A DNA stretch of 64,000 nucleotides from JAGTVG01 sp964389805 (GTDB lineage Bacteria > Bacteroidota > Bacteroidia > Cytophagales > Cyclobacteriaceae). The first letter of the stretch is position 1. Every line of letters starts with the position of its first letter. Shown here piece after piece: positions 27,490-37,022 of this stretch. The translations under genes were made by a program, and so were the position numbers. The stretch spans positions 6,554 through 70,553 of the forward strand of contig CAYMFU010000131.1 in assembly GCA_964389805.1 (NCBI GenBank), given 5' to 3'. Under the pieces are notes generated by a model. That model worked only from the letters and a program-made list of their open reading frames with translations. It did no database searches and was not told the origin of the DNA.

Positions 27490-28620
27490 ATGATATATAA
27501 GATTAATTCAGTTGATCCTAAGTCAAAGGCCCGCACAGGACAATTTATTACAGAGAGAGGAGCCATAAACACACCTATATTTATGCCTGTCGGGACAGCG
27601 GGTACCGTAAAAGCCATACATCAGCGGGAACTATACAATGACATTGAGGCAGAGATAATTCTGGGAAACACCTATCATTTATATCTTCGTCCTGGGACGG
27701 AAGTCCTCCGTAATGCTGGCGGATTACATAGATTCATAAACTGGGATCGTCCAATACTTACAGACAGTGGAGGATACCAGGTGTACTCTTTAGCTGAAAA
27801 TCGAAAAATCACTGAAGCGGGCGTCACATTCAGAAACCATATTGATGGATCAAAACACAGTTTTACACCTGAATCAGCCATCGATATACAAAGAGAAATA
27901 GGAGCAGATATCATCATGGCATTCGACGAATGCACTCCTTACCCATGTGAATACTCTTATGCGAAGGATTCAATGGACATGACCCACCGATGGCTCAGAA
28001 GATGCTGCGATCATTTTGACAGCACTTCAGATAGATATGGATATAAGCAATCTCTATTCCCTATTGTTCAGGGAAGTGTTTATCCCGATCTTCGCAGGAG
28101 TTCAGCAGAAACAATCGCTTCATACGGGAGAGCAGGAAACGCAATTGGCGGATTATCGGTAGGGGAACCAGCTGAAGAAATGTATGAAATGGCTGGTCTG
28201 GTTTGTGACATACTCCCCTCAGACAAACCCCGATATCTTATGGGTGTTGGGACCCCTGAAAATATCCTGGAATGTATTTCTTTGGGTATTGATATGTTTG
28301 ACTGTGTGATGCCTACCAGAAATGCAAGAAATGGCATGTTGTTCACTACCGAAGGAATAATTAACATCCGGAATGAGAAGTGGAAAAATGAATTCTCAGC
28401 TTTGGATCCAGGATTGGATGGATATGTAAGTAATCAATATACAAAAGCTTATTTGAGGCATCTGATACTAAGCAAAGAAATATTAGGGTCCCAGATAGCC
28501 AGTTTACAAAATCTTTCGTTATACCTTTGGCTTGTCAGGCAAGCCCGCATCCATATTGAAAAGGGCGATTTTACAGCTTGGAAAAATAAAATGGTGCGGA
28601 AAGTTTCACAGAGACTTTAA
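27490..28620 (+). CDS. tgt: tRNA-guanine transglycosylase without zinc ligands
   Basis: Tgt swaps guanine-34 of certain tRNAs for a queuosine precursor. The ATG at 27490 gives 376 residues and the family start (MIYKINSVDPKSKARTG). Substrate and catalytic motifs are present: PIFMPVGT, LTDSGGYQV, AFDECTPYP, GGLSVGEP and the nucleophile region MFDCVMPTRNARNG (D271). The C-terminal zinc site is lost. At positions equivalent to E. coli C302, C304, C307 and H333 (from memory) the residues are L309, G311, S314 and Q340, with spacing kept. It is followed four bases later by the LptF/G gene. Confidence 0.95.
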   Translation: MIYKINSVDPKSKARTGQFITERGAINTPIFMPVGTAGTVKAIHQRELYNDIEAEIILGNTYHLYLRPGTEVLRNAGGLHRFINWDRPILTDSGGYQVYSLAENRKITEAGVTFRNHIDGSKHSFTPESAIDIQREIGADIIMAFDECTPYPCEYSYAKDSMDMTHRWLRRCCDHFDSTSDRYGYKQSLFPIVQGSVYPDLRRSSAETIASYGRAGNAIGGLSVGEPAEEMYEMAGLVCDILPSDKPRYLMGVGTPENILECISLGIDMFDCVMPTRNARNGMLFTTEGIINIRNEKWKNEFSALDPGLDGYVSNQYTKAYLRHLILSKEILGSQIASLQNLSLYLWLVRQARIHIEKGDFTAWKNKMVRKVSQRL

Positions 28621-28623
28621 AGT

Positions 28624-29703
28624 ATGATAATCAGGATTGTAGATAAATTTATCGTTAAAAAGTTCATTAGCGCATATTTTTTTGTTGTCGCTATCCTGCT
28701 TTCCGTTATCGGTGTTATCCAGATTACTGAAAAAAATGATAAGATTATCAAGCATAATCTGTCCTTTATGGATATGACCGAATATTTGCTTGATTTTTTC
28801 CCATATGTCGGGAATATGATCACACCCATCACAACCTTTATTGCTGTGGTTTTTGTTACCGCTAAAATGGCAGGACATTCTGAAATTATTGCTTTATTGA
28901 GTTCAGGAATTAGTTTCAGAAGGCTTATGATTTCCTACCTGATGGGAGCTATGATCATTGCCTTATTGAACTTTTATTTAACAGGCTGGCTTATTCCAAA
29001 CTCAAATAAAGACAGGATCGCTTTCGAAATTCAATATTTTGAAAATCCTTACCATTTCAGTGACAGGGACATACACATCAAGATTGGACCTGAATCGTAT
29101 TTCTACCTTGAGAGTTACAACAATCAATCCAAGATAGGATATAAATTTACCCTCGAAACAATTTCCGACCACCAGTTGCATGAAAAATTATCCTCACAAC
29201 GAATTGAATGGAAGGAAGAAACGCAATCATGGGAACTTAATACCTGGGAAAAGAGAACATTTAATGGCCTTGAAGAACTTTATATAAAAGGCAAATATCT
29301 TGATACGGTGCTGAATATTACACCAAAAGATTTTGAAAATGACTGGCGTTTGTTTGAAACCTTGACAATCAATGAATTAAACAGCCACATCAGGTTATTG
29401 AAATCGCGTGGCGCTGATGACGTGATCTTATATGAAGTAGAAAAATATACAAGATATGCCTCTCCATTTACTGTAATCTTATTGACTTTCATAGGATTGT
29501 TTGTCTCAGCCAGAAAAGCAAGAGGTGGCACCGGATTTCAGATTGCGCTCGGTTTTTTAATTTCTTTCATATACATTCTCTTTTTCTGGTTTAGTAAAAC
29601 ATTAGCTGAAGCTGGGGGCCTGCATCCCGCACTGGCCATATGGATACCCAATATAATATTTTCAGCTATAGGCTTCCTCATTTATAAAACAGTGCCGCGG
29701 TGA
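28624..29703 (+). CDS. LptF/LptG-family lipopolysaccharide export permease
   Basis: A 359-residue YjgP/YjgQ permease of the LptB2FG system that extracts LPS from the inner membrane. Three N-terminal spans (about 12-115), a periplasmic jellyroll-like region (about 130-260) and three C-terminal spans (about 275-357) give the family layout. Motifs include ISAYFFVVAILLS, EIIALLSSGIS and the late RKARGGTGFQIALGF. LptF and LptG cannot be told apart with confidence here. The tgt-lptF/G adjacency is one I associate with Bacteroidota. Confidence 0.9.
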   Translation: MIIRIVDKFIVKKFISAYFFVVAILLSVIGVIQITEKNDKIIKHNLSFMDMTEYLLDFFPYVGNMITPITTFIAVVFVTAKMAGHSEIIALLSSGISFRRLMISYLMGAMIIALLNFYLTGWLIPNSNKDRIAFEIQYFENPYHFSDRDIHIKIGPESYFYLESYNNQSKIGYKFTLETISDHQLHEKLSSQRIEWKEETQSWELNTWEKRTFNGLEELYIKGKYLDTVLNITPKDFENDWRLFETLTINELNSHIRLLKSRGADDVILYEVEKYTRYASPFTVILLTFIGLFVSARKARGGTGFQIALGFLISFIYILFFWFSKTLAEAGGLHPALAIWIPNIIFSAIGFLIYKTVPR

Positions 29704-30632
29704 GTGCATCTGCAAAGGATTATATTCAACTTCATTTTATTATTATCCTATGGGGATTTACAGCCATATTAGGGCTGTTAATTCATGTGCCTCCTCTTGA
29801 ATTGGTGTTCTACAGGACCTTTCTGGCTTCCTTTGGTTTATTGATTATCATCCTATACAGAAAATTGCCCCTTCTGGTCTCCCGAATGTATATGATCAAA
29901 TTTCTTGGGACCGGTTTTATAATTGCAGCACATTGGATCCTTTTTTTCGGATCGGCCAGGGTATCAACAGCGTCTGTTTGTCTTGCCGGAATGGCAACTA
30001 CTTCTTTCTGGACAAGTTTGATAGAACCTTTGGTTAACAAGAGACGAATAAAAAAATTGGAAGTGTTTTTTGGTCTGATTGTGATTGCAGGCCTGTATCT
30101 GATATTTCATTTTGAATTTAACCATGCCCTTGGGCTGCTACTGGCATTAGGTTCAGCCATATTAGCTTCTTTATTTACGGTAATCAATTCACAATTCACA
30201 CATTCACACAATCATCATACAATTTCCTTTTATGAAATGGCCGGGGCCAGCCTGTTAACAGGCCTGATAATTCCTTTCTACTATTTATTTGCTACAGGAA
30301 GCATAGCAGGCATAGCTATCCCATCGGCAACTGACTGGGGCTATTTGGTAATTCTGGCAATTGCCTGTACCGTATATCCATTCACTGTGTCAATAGAATT
30401 AATGAAGAGAATATCGGCTTTCGTAGTTAATTTGAGTATTAATATGGAACCCGTATATGGAATAATTCTGGCCTACCTAATATTTGGAGAAAAAGAAAGA
30501 ATGAATTCCGGTTTCTACCTTGGCACCTTGATTATATTACTCTCTGTAATAATGTATCCCATTATCCGCGTCTGGTCAAATAAGAATAGAATAAAAAAAG
30601 ATCCTTATAGGGCGCCTACCCAATTGAAATAA
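29700..30632 (+). CDS. EamA/DMT-family transporter
   Basis: A 310-residue permease with about ten spans in two EamA repeats. The first repeat includes LHFIIILWGFTAILG, and the second ends with NLSINMEPVYGIILAYLIFGEKE, the classic EamA signature. The start is a GTG that overlaps the lptF/G stop by four bases (GTGA), which indicates coupling. The 3' end overlaps convergent ispE by 28 bases. The substrate is unknown. Confidence 0.88.
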   Translation: MSASAKDYIQLHFIIILWGFTAILGLLIHVPPLELVFYRTFLASFGLLIIILYRKLPLLVSRMYMIKFLGTGFIIAAHWILFFGSARVSTASVCLAGMATTSFWTSLIEPLVNKRRIKKLEVFFGLIVIAGLYLIFHFEFNHALGLLLALGSAILASLFTVINSQFTHSHNHHTISFYEMAGASLLTGLIIPFYYLFATGSIAGIAIPSATDWGYLVILAIACTVYPFTVSIELMKRISAFVVNLSINMEPVYGIILAYLIFGEKERMNSGFYLGTLIILLSVIMYPIIRVWSNKNRIKKDPYRAPTQLK

Positions 30633-31417
30633 TTCTCAGTAATATCGCTTTCCAGGTCAGGTTCGATATTAAACAGACCATACATTGCGGATCCAGAACC
30701 TGTTAATGAGGCATATACAGCCCCCTTTTCATATAACCTGGTTTTTACTTTTTTTAATTCGGGATACTTTTCGGTGATTGGTTCCTCAAAATCATTTTTT
30801 AGAAAGTTTTTCCAGACATCCACAGACTTAGAAGTGATGTGGGATTTAATCTCATTTTTTGGTTGGGCTGGCCTTACAGCATGATAAGCGTCTCTAGTTG
30901 ATATGGACAAATCTGGTTTCAGGATACAGATGAAATACCCCTTTAAGTCCACATTGAGTTCATTCATTTGTTCACCACGGCCCTCCACCAACATGGGTTC
31001 ATTATATATAAAAAAGGGACAGTCACTACCCAGTAAACCGGCATAATCTTCCAAAACACTATCATCGAGAAAAAGATCGAAAAATCCGTTCAGCATTTTT
31101 AAAGCAAAGGCACCATCCGACGAGCCTCCACCTAGTCCGGCTTCCAGCGGTATATTCTTATGAAGGTGAATAGAAACGTTAGGAAGGTTGAAATCTTTTT
31201 TAAGTAATTTATAGGCTTTAACAACCAGATTTTCATGCTTATCCCCCGGGATGTGTAATCCACTGGTCTTGAAATCAAATGTGTTGGATAGATTAATCTC
31301 AAGCACATCGCTTAAGGGTACGGGATAGAAGCAGGAGGATATATTGTGATAGCCATCGCCCCTTTTTTCAATTATATCCAAGCCCAAATTGATCTTGGCA
31401 TTTGGAAAAGATATCAT
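30605..31417 (-). CDS. ispE: 4-(cytidine 5'-diphospho)-2-C-methyl-D-erythritol kinase
   Basis: IspE is the GHMP-family kinase of the methylerythritol phosphate route to isoprenoids. The 270-residue protein has the start SFPNAKINLGLDI, the ATP loop PLEAGLGGGSSDGAFAL, and the late LTGSGSAMYGLF. Length is normal. The gene is convergent with the EamA gene and lies 15 bases downstream of fabI, so fabI-ispE is probably one transcript. Confidence 0.94.
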   Translation of the reverse strand: MISFPNAKINLGLDIIEKRGDGYHNISSCFYPVPLSDVLEINLSNTFDFKTSGLHIPGDKHENLVVKAYKLLKKDFNLPNVSIHLHKNIPLEAGLGGGSSDGAFALKMLNGFFDLFLDDSVLEDYAGLLGSDCPFFIYNEPMLVEGRGEQMNELNVDLKGYFICILKPDLSISTRDAYHAVRPAQPKNEIKSHITSKSVDVWKNFLKNDFEEPITEKYPELKKVKTRLYEKGAVYASLTGSGSAMYGLFNIEPDLESDITENYFNWVGAL

Positions 31418-31432
31418 TTTAACTCCAGGTAA

Positions 31433-32251
31433 TTACTTCTTCTGTAAATCTTGAATTAATTCTTCCGTCATACCTGAGGAAGAAAATCCGCCATCATGCA
31501 TTAAATTTTGCATGGTCACTTTACGGGTGAGATCCGAAAACAAAGCAATAATGTAATTTGCACACTCCTGTGCGGTTGCATTTCCAAGAGGCGACATTTT
31601 TTCAGAATAATCTAAAAATGTATCAAATCCTCCAACACCTGAACCTGCAGTTGTAACCGTAGGGGATTGAGAAACAGTATTTACACGCACATGCTTTGAC
31701 TTTCCAAATCGATATCCATAACTCCTTGCGATAGACTCAAGCATAGCTTTTGCCTGGGCCATATCCGAATAGTCTGGGAAAGTTCTTTGTGCGGCTATAT
31801 ATGAAAGTCCAACTATTGATCCCCACTCATTCATAACATCCAGCTTTTCAGCCACTTGCATAAGTTTATGAAAGGAAATGGCCGAAACATCGAGCGCTTT
31901 TATCATCCATTCGTAATTTAGATCTCCATAACTACGTCCTTTCCGAACATTCGGGCTCATTCCTATAGAATGAAGAATAAAATCAACGCCACCACCAAAA
32001 TTATCCATAGCAGACTTGTACAGGTTCTCGAGATCCTCTAATGAAGTTGCATCAGCCCCAATTACAGGGGCATTGCCAATCTTTTCGGATAGTTCATGTA
32101 TGATCCCCATCCTTAAGGCTATAGGTGCATTTGTCAGAACAATAGAAGCCCCTTCTTCATAAGCTCTAAGTGCGGCTCTCCAGGCTATTGACTTTTGGTC
32201 AAGCGCTCCAAAAATGATTCCTTTTTTACCTTTTAGAAGATTAAATGCCAT
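31433..32251 (-). CDS. fabI: enoyl-[acyl-carrier-protein] reductase (NADH)
   Basis: FabI performs the last reduction in each fatty-acid elongation cycle. The 272-residue short-chain dehydrogenase fold starts with GKKGIIFGALDQKSIAW, the FabI form of the dinucleotide motif. It has HSIGMSPN and the catalytic Tyr-x6-Lys pair in FPDYSDMAQAKAML, and ends with DGGFSSSGM. Its own promoter element lies just upstream. Confidence 0.94.
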   Translation of the reverse strand: MAFNLLKGKKGIIFGALDQKSIAWRAALRAYEEGASIVLTNAPIALRMGIIHELSEKIGNAPVIGADATSLEDLENLYKSAMDNFGGGVDFILHSIGMSPNVRKGRSYGDLNYEWMIKALDVSAISFHKLMQVAEKLDVMNEWGSIVGLSYIAAQRTFPDYSDMAQAKAMLESIARSYGYRFGKSKHVRVNTVSQSPTVTTAGSGVGGFDTFLDYSEKMSPLGNATAQECANYIIALFSDLTRKVTMQNLMHDGGFSSSGMTEELIQDLQKK

Positions 32252-32271
32252 GTATTCAAAATTTTAGTGTG

Positions 32272-32279
32272 CAAATGTA
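32272..32279 (-). promoter_or_regulatory. predicted -7 element of fabI-ispE
   Basis: Reads TACATTTG (TAnnTTTG) on the minus strand, 20 bases before the fabI ATG. Confidence 0.5.
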
Positions 32280-32324
32280 TGAATATATTCTTGTTATTAA
32301 AACATTTTTTAGAGACTTAAAGAC

Positions 32325-33107
32325 CTATATATGTATATATCCATTCATATAAGTAACTGCATGGCCACCCATTAAAACACGGTCACCCAGGTTTTCACAT
32401 AGTAAAATTCCCCCGCGTTTGGAGCATTGCCAGGCGCTCATGTATTTTTTGTTTAATACCCCTGACCAGTAAGGAATTAGGTGCGTATGTGCCGATCCGG
32501 TAACAGGATCTTCGTCAATACCAACAGCCGGTGCAAAGAAACGCGACACAAAATCAAAATCCTTTCCCTGTGCAGTAGCGATCACTCCAATATCATTCAT
32601 TTTTATGAGCTGTCTGAAATCAGGATTAAGTTTTAACACATCCTTTTCATGTTCATAAACAAGCATTAATTTTTTCCCTTTTAGTGCATATTTTGGTCTC
32701 AATCCCATAGCTTCTCCATAAATATCTTTGTTTTTTACAGTTCTTGGCTTTTGGGCAGGGAAATCCAGGTATATTAACCCGTCTTTCCGGCGTTTCACAA
32801 ATAGGATGCCACTGGCAGAAAAAAACTCTATTGAGTCTTCGTTATGGCTCAAATGGCTGAACAGCACATGGGCAGTTGCCAGAGTTGCATGGCCACAGAG
32901 GTCTACTTCACTTAATGGGGTGAACCATTTTATTTCATATCCGGCATCCACTTTTACAATAAAAGCTGTCTCAGATAGGTTATTCTCCATCCCGATTGCT
33001 TGCATAATTTCATTTGGCAACCATTCCTCCAGTATGCATACAGCAGCTGGATTACCTTTAAATAATTCACTGTGAAAAGAATCTACCTGGTAAATCGGGA
33101 TATTCAT
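32325..33107 (-). CDS. PhzF-family isomerase/epimerase-like protein
   Basis: A 260-residue PhzF/YddE-type protein with the diaminopimelate-epimerase fold. Family marks are YQVDSFHSELFKGNPAAVC, the catalytic Glu in NNLSETAF, EVDLCGHATLATAHVLF, and GIDEDPVTGSAHTHLIPYW. The bacterial substrates of most members are unknown. It lies between fabI and hemH and does not appear to belong to a phenazine cluster. Confidence 0.92.
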   Translation of the reverse strand: MNIPIYQVDSFHSELFKGNPAAVCILEEWLPNEIMQAIGMENNLSETAFIVKVDAGYEIKWFTPLSEVDLCGHATLATAHVLFSHLSHNEDSIEFFSASGILFVKRRKDGLIYLDFPAQKPRTVKNKDIYGEAMGLRPKYALKGKKLMLVYEHEKDVLKLNPDFRQLIKMNDIGVIATAQGKDFDFVSRFFAPAVGIDEDPVTGSAHTHLIPYWSGVLNKKYMSAWQCSKRGGILLCENLGDRVLMGGHAVTYMNGYIHI

Positions 33108-33198
33108 ACAGGACTATTTTAAATAATGTGTTTTATTAAATTGAAGGTAAGATGTAGTATACTTATACATTGAATATACTTGCATTATCTGATGAAAT

Positions 33199-34224
33199 AT
33201 GAAACATAAGAAGACAGGCATATTAGTTGTTAATTTGGGAACACCTGATCATCACACGGTTCCTCATGTTAGAAAATATTTGAGAGAATTCCTAATGGAT
33301 GGTCGTGTTATTGATATCCCTCATTTTAAAAGATGGTTATTGGTTAATCTTATCATAGCGCCCTTCCGTGCTCCAAAATCTGCCAAAGTTTATCAACAAC
33401 TTTGGACTGAAAATGGGTCTCCACTACTTTTTTATGGTGAAGAAATTGAAAAAAAACTTCAATCGACTCTGGGAGATGAATTTATTGTAAAACTCGGCAT
33501 GCGCTATCAGAATCCCTCGATAAAGACGGTGCTTGGACGATTAAAGAAATCTAACATTTCTTCTTTGATCGTATTACCTCTTTTCCCTCAATACGCTTCT
33601 GCCACGACCGGATCTATCCACCAGGAGGTAATGGAACAGATAAAAGGATGGGAAAATATTCCGGAATTACATTTTATAAATAGTTATTGCAATGATAAGG
33701 ACTTCATTAAAGCATTTGCTGAAAGATCAAGGGAGGCATTAAAGGATAAGGATTTCGATTTGATGCTGTTTTCGTATCATGGATTGCCCGAAAGACAGAT
33801 ATTGAAAGCTTCTGTGAACAACTTTTGCAAATTGAATGATTGTTGTGCCACCTATGGGATACAAAATCAGTTCTGTTACAGGGCACAATGCTATGAAACC
33901 ACGAGGTTACTCGCCAGCGAACTCGGAATTACGGATGACAAATACCAGATTGTATTTCAATCACGCCTTGGTAAGTCTCCCTGGATACAACCTTATGCCG
34001 GTGAAGTTATCAGGTCACTCCCCTCTAAAGGCATTAAAAAGGTGGCTGTAATGATGCCATCATTTGTAGCTGATTGCCTTGAAACTATTGTAGAAGTGGG
34101 ATCGGAATTCAGGGAAATTTTTGAAAAAGCCGGAGGAGAAGAATGGATATTCATCGAGAGTCTTAATGATTCAAAATCCTGGATTGAAACACTTGAAAAA
34201 TTGATTCGAAGGAACCTAAATTAA
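33199..34224 (+). CDS. hemH: ferrochelatase
   Basis: A 341-residue HemH that inserts Fe2+ into protoporphyrin IX. Motifs are GILVVNLGTPD at the start, PLFPQYASATTGS, the catalytic His in LFSYHGLPERQI, and FQSRLGKSPWIQPY with PSFVADCLETIVEVG. A Cys-rich stretch (NDCCATYGIQNQFCYRAQCY) resembles the [2Fe-2S]-type insertion seen in some ferrochelatases. Whether a cluster forms here is unknown. The 3' end overlaps the cysteine desulfurase gene by nine bases. Confidence 0.94.
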   Translation: MKHKKTGILVVNLGTPDHHTVPHVRKYLREFLMDGRVIDIPHFKRWLLVNLIIAPFRAPKSAKVYQQLWTENGSPLLFYGEEIEKKLQSTLGDEFIVKLGMRYQNPSIKTVLGRLKKSNISSLIVLPLFPQYASATTGSIHQEVMEQIKGWENIPELHFINSYCNDKDFIKAFAERSREALKDKDFDLMLFSYHGLPERQILKASVNNFCKLNDCCATYGIQNQFCYRAQCYETTRLLASELGITDDKYQIVFQSRLGKSPWIQPYAGEVIRSLPSKGIKKVAVMMPSFVADCLETIVEVGSEFREIFEKAGGEEWIFIESLNDSKSWIETLEKLIRRNLN

Positions 34225-35346
34225 AATCTCCTTGATTTTATTAAGTGTGTAATCAACTTCCTCCGGAGTATTAAACTTGCTAAAGGAAAACCGAATAGTT
34301 GTTCTTTCGTTGTCTGCCTTCAAAGCATTGATCACATGTGATCCTTTTAACGCCCCACTCGCACAAGCTGAGCCTCCGGAAGCAGCGACACCATTCAGGT
34401 CAAGCTGAAACAAGATCATCTCATTTTTATCTGAAGGAGGAAGGCTGACACTAAGAACGGAATACAAACTTTCCTGAATATCTTCACTTAAGCCATTAAA
34501 CTTAACATCTTTAATTATTTTCTTAAGCCCTTTGATCATCCTTGATTTCAGGGATTCAATATGCTTTCGATTTGCAGATAGCTGATCATAAGCAATTTCC
34601 ATAGCTTTTGCAAGACCAACAATCCCGTATACATTTTCTGTGCCTGCCCGCATATCTCTTTCCTGCCCCCCACCCAGAATATAAGGCGGTATGCGGGTAG
34701 AAGAATTGATATACATAAAACCTATTCCCTTTGGACCATGAAATTTATGCGCTGATCCTAATACCGCATTGATATTCACTTTTTTCAGATCCAAAACATA
34801 TCTTGCCATCGATTGTACAGTGTCTGATTGAAACAAAGCCTTATGTTCCTTGCATATTTTACCAATTTCTTCCAGATCAATTAGATTTCCTATCTCGTTA
34901 TTAGCATGCATTAAAGACACCAGATTGTCCTTTTTTCCCTTTAAAAGATCGACTAAATGGTCTTTGTTGATGTTACCATTTTCATCAATATCGAGGAAGT
35001 GGATTTTGGTCAAGCCGATAGATTCAAAGAACTCCAGGGAATGGAGAACAGCGTGATGTTCAATAGGAGAAGTAATGACATTTTTTATATCATAGCGTCG
35101 TATTAGTCCACTCAAACTGGTATTGTCGGCTTCTGTCCCTCCGGATGTAAAAAAAATTTCTCCGGGACTGGTATTTAGAAGTTCCGCGACCTTTTTTCGT
35201 GCAGCTTCTATTGCTGATTTTGATACACGGCCATAAGCGTGGGTAGAAGAAGGATTGCCAAAACCATCTTTAAGATAGGGCTGCATGGCCTCATACACTT
35301 GTGGATCAAGTGGGGTGGTTGCAGCATTATCTAGGTAAACTTTCAT
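34216..35346 (-). CDS. cysteine desulfurase (NifS/IscS type)
   Basis: A 376-residue PLP enzyme that takes sulfur from cysteine for iron-sulfur clusters and tRNA thiolation. The start YLDNAATTPLDPQV, the PLP lysine in GSAHKFHGPKGIGF, and the active cysteine in SGGSACASGALKGS are all present. No iscU or iscR gene is beside it. Its ATG overlaps the glmM stop by four bases. Confidence 0.93.
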   Translation of the reverse strand: MKVYLDNAATTPLDPQVYEAMQPYLKDGFGNPSSTHAYGRVSKSAIEAARKKVAELLNTSPGEIFFTSGGTEADNTSLSGLIRRYDIKNVITSPIEHHAVLHSLEFFESIGLTKIHFLDIDENGNINKDHLVDLLKGKKDNLVSLMHANNEIGNLIDLEEIGKICKEHKALFQSDTVQSMARYVLDLKKVNINAVLGSAHKFHGPKGIGFMYINSSTRIPPYILGGGQERDMRAGTENVYGIVGLAKAMEIAYDQLSANRKHIESLKSRMIKGLKKIIKDVKFNGLSEDIQESLYSVLSVSLPPSDKNEMILFQLDLNGVAASGGSACASGALKGSHVINALKADNERTTIRFSFSKFNTPEEVDYTLNKIKEILI

Positions 35347-36740
35347 TTATATCCTTGTTCAGAAATAATCTCTTTAATATCCTCTATTATTTTATTGGCC
35401 AGAATTTCCGCCTTGGACAATACATCAGATTCAGAAATGATTCTTATAATAGGCTCCGTATTCGATTTACGGAGATGAACCCATTCATTTCCGAATTCTA
35501 TTTTTACGCCGTCAATAGTATTAACTGGTTGAGCCTTGTATTTGTTTTTAATACTCTCAAGGATCCCATCGACATCAATATCTGGGGTAAGTTCAATTTT
35601 ATTTTTCGAAATTGAATAGTTAGGATATGAAGTCCATAAAAAAGAGGCCGGTTTCCCAAATTTAGCAAGGTAGGTCAGGAATAAAGCAATACCTACTAGG
35701 GCATCGCGACCATAGTGCAGTTCAGGATAAATAACACCACCGTTCCCCTCTCCGCCAATTACGGCATTATTTTCTTTCATGACATGAACTACATTAACTT
35801 CTCCTACGGCAGCTGGAAAATAATTGCAACCATATTTCTCAGTAACGTCAGCAAGTGCTCTTGAAGAAGACAAGTTTGAGACAGTACTTCCTTTCTTATT
35901 CTGTAATATATAATCAGCCACAGCAACCAAAGTATATTCTTCTCCAAAGGGTATGCCGTTCTCAGCGATAAGTGCCAGTCTGTCAACATCCGGATCAACT
36001 ACGATACCAAGATCGAAGTTGCCCTTTTCAATTTCTCCACATATCTCGGTAAGATTCTCAGGTACGGGTTCAGGATTATGAGGGAAATGTCCATTTGGCT
36101 CAATATAATGAGCACTTATCCGGTCAACGCCAAGGGCATTGAGCAGTTTTGGGACTGCAATTCCCCCGGTCGAGTTTACACAGTCTATGGCAATTTTAAA
36201 ATTCCTTTCCCTGATGGCTTCTACATCAATAAGCGGTAGTTCGAGAATTCCCTTAATATGTCTTTCAATATAATCATCTATAATCTCGTAGGAGCCAATT
36301 TTATTCTGTGTTTTAAACACAAATTCCTGTTTTTCAGAAATATCAAGGATATATTGCCCATCTTCTTCGGATATAAACTCTCCTTTTGAGTTCAGGAACT
36401 TGAGAGCATTCCAGTTAAGTGGATTGTGGCTTGCTGTAACAATTATTCCGCCACCAGCAGATTCTTTTTCAACTGCAAATTCAACCGTGGGTGTAGTAGA
36501 TAATCCAAGATTAATTACATCGATTCCCAGATTTCGCAATGTATGAATAGTGAGGTCTGCAATCCATGGACCTGAAATTCGGGCATCACGCCCAATAACT
36601 ACTTTCTTGGAGCCAGCCTGCTCCCTGACCCACATGCCATATGCTGCAGTAAAATTTATAACATCAATGGGGGTTAATCCTTCTCCTGGCACGCCTCCAA
36701 TTGTGCCACGAATCCCTGAAATGGATTTAATCAAAGCCAC
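35343..36740 (-). CDS. glmM: phosphoglucosamine mutase (phosphohexomutase family)
   Basis: A 465-residue alpha-D-phosphohexomutase. The phosphoserine loop is TASHNPLNWNALKF, the metal loop is DPDVDRLAL, the sugar loop contains GGEGNGGVIYP, and the phosphate loop contains RKSNTEPIIRI. GlmM converts glucosamine-6-phosphate to glucosamine-1-phosphate for cell-wall and LPS synthesis. The start (SISGIRGTIGG) fits the GlmM-like group of Bacteroidota, but a phosphomannomutase role cannot be excluded. It lies 41 bases after the NqrM-like gene. Confidence 0.88.
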   Translation of the reverse strand: MALIKSISGIRGTIGGVPGEGLTPIDVINFTAAYGMWVREQAGSKKVVIGRDARISGPWIADLTIHTLRNLGIDVINLGLSTTPTVEFAVEKESAGGGIIVTASHNPLNWNALKFLNSKGEFISEEDGQYILDISEKQEFVFKTQNKIGSYEIIDDYIERHIKGILELPLIDVEAIRERNFKIAIDCVNSTGGIAVPKLLNALGVDRISAHYIEPNGHFPHNPEPVPENLTEICGEIEKGNFDLGIVVDPDVDRLALIAENGIPFGEEYTLVAVADYILQNKKGSTVSNLSSSRALADVTEKYGCNYFPAAVGEVNVVHVMKENNAVIGGEGNGGVIYPELHYGRDALVGIALFLTYLAKFGKPASFLWTSYPNYSISKNKIELTPDIDVDGILESIKNKYKAQPVNTIDGVKIEFGNEWVHLRKSNTEPIIRIISESDVLSKAEILANKIIEDIKEIISEQGYK

Positions 36741-36781
36741 GGTAATCGGTTTTTAGTAAATAGAATCAGTTTGGGTAATGC

Positions 36782-37003
36782 TTATTTGAATTTTGAAAGT
36801 ACTTTATTGACTTCACTCTGACACTTGTCACCTGGTTCTACCTTTCGGCTACAAGCACCACAGGAAACACCTTCCTTATGAAGGAATGGGCTTTGTGATG
36901 CACATGTTCCCCTAAATTTACCACCCTTAACAAAAATGAGCCGAATTGACATCAGCAGGAAAAAGATCCCGACCAATATGATAGCAAGTATAACAGTTGT
37001 CAT
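36782..37003 (-). CDS. nqrM: NqrM-like small cysteine-rich membrane protein
   Basis: A 73-residue protein with one N-terminal membrane span (about 3-24) and a soluble tail with four conserved-looking cysteines, in GTCAS, SCGAC and DKCQ. This fits NqrM (DUF539), which delivers iron to the NqrD/E site of Na+-NQR. The assignment is from pattern memory, but the presence of nqrF in the same window supports it. It is the first gene of a run with glmM and cysteine desulfurase, which makes sense for iron-sulfur work only in the last case. Confidence 0.75.
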   Translation of the reverse strand: MTTVILAIILVGIFFLLMSIRLIFVKGGKFRGTCASQSPFLHKEGVSCGACSRKVEPGDKCQSEVNKVLSKFK

Positions 37004-37022
37004 TTAATTCAAATATTTTGAG

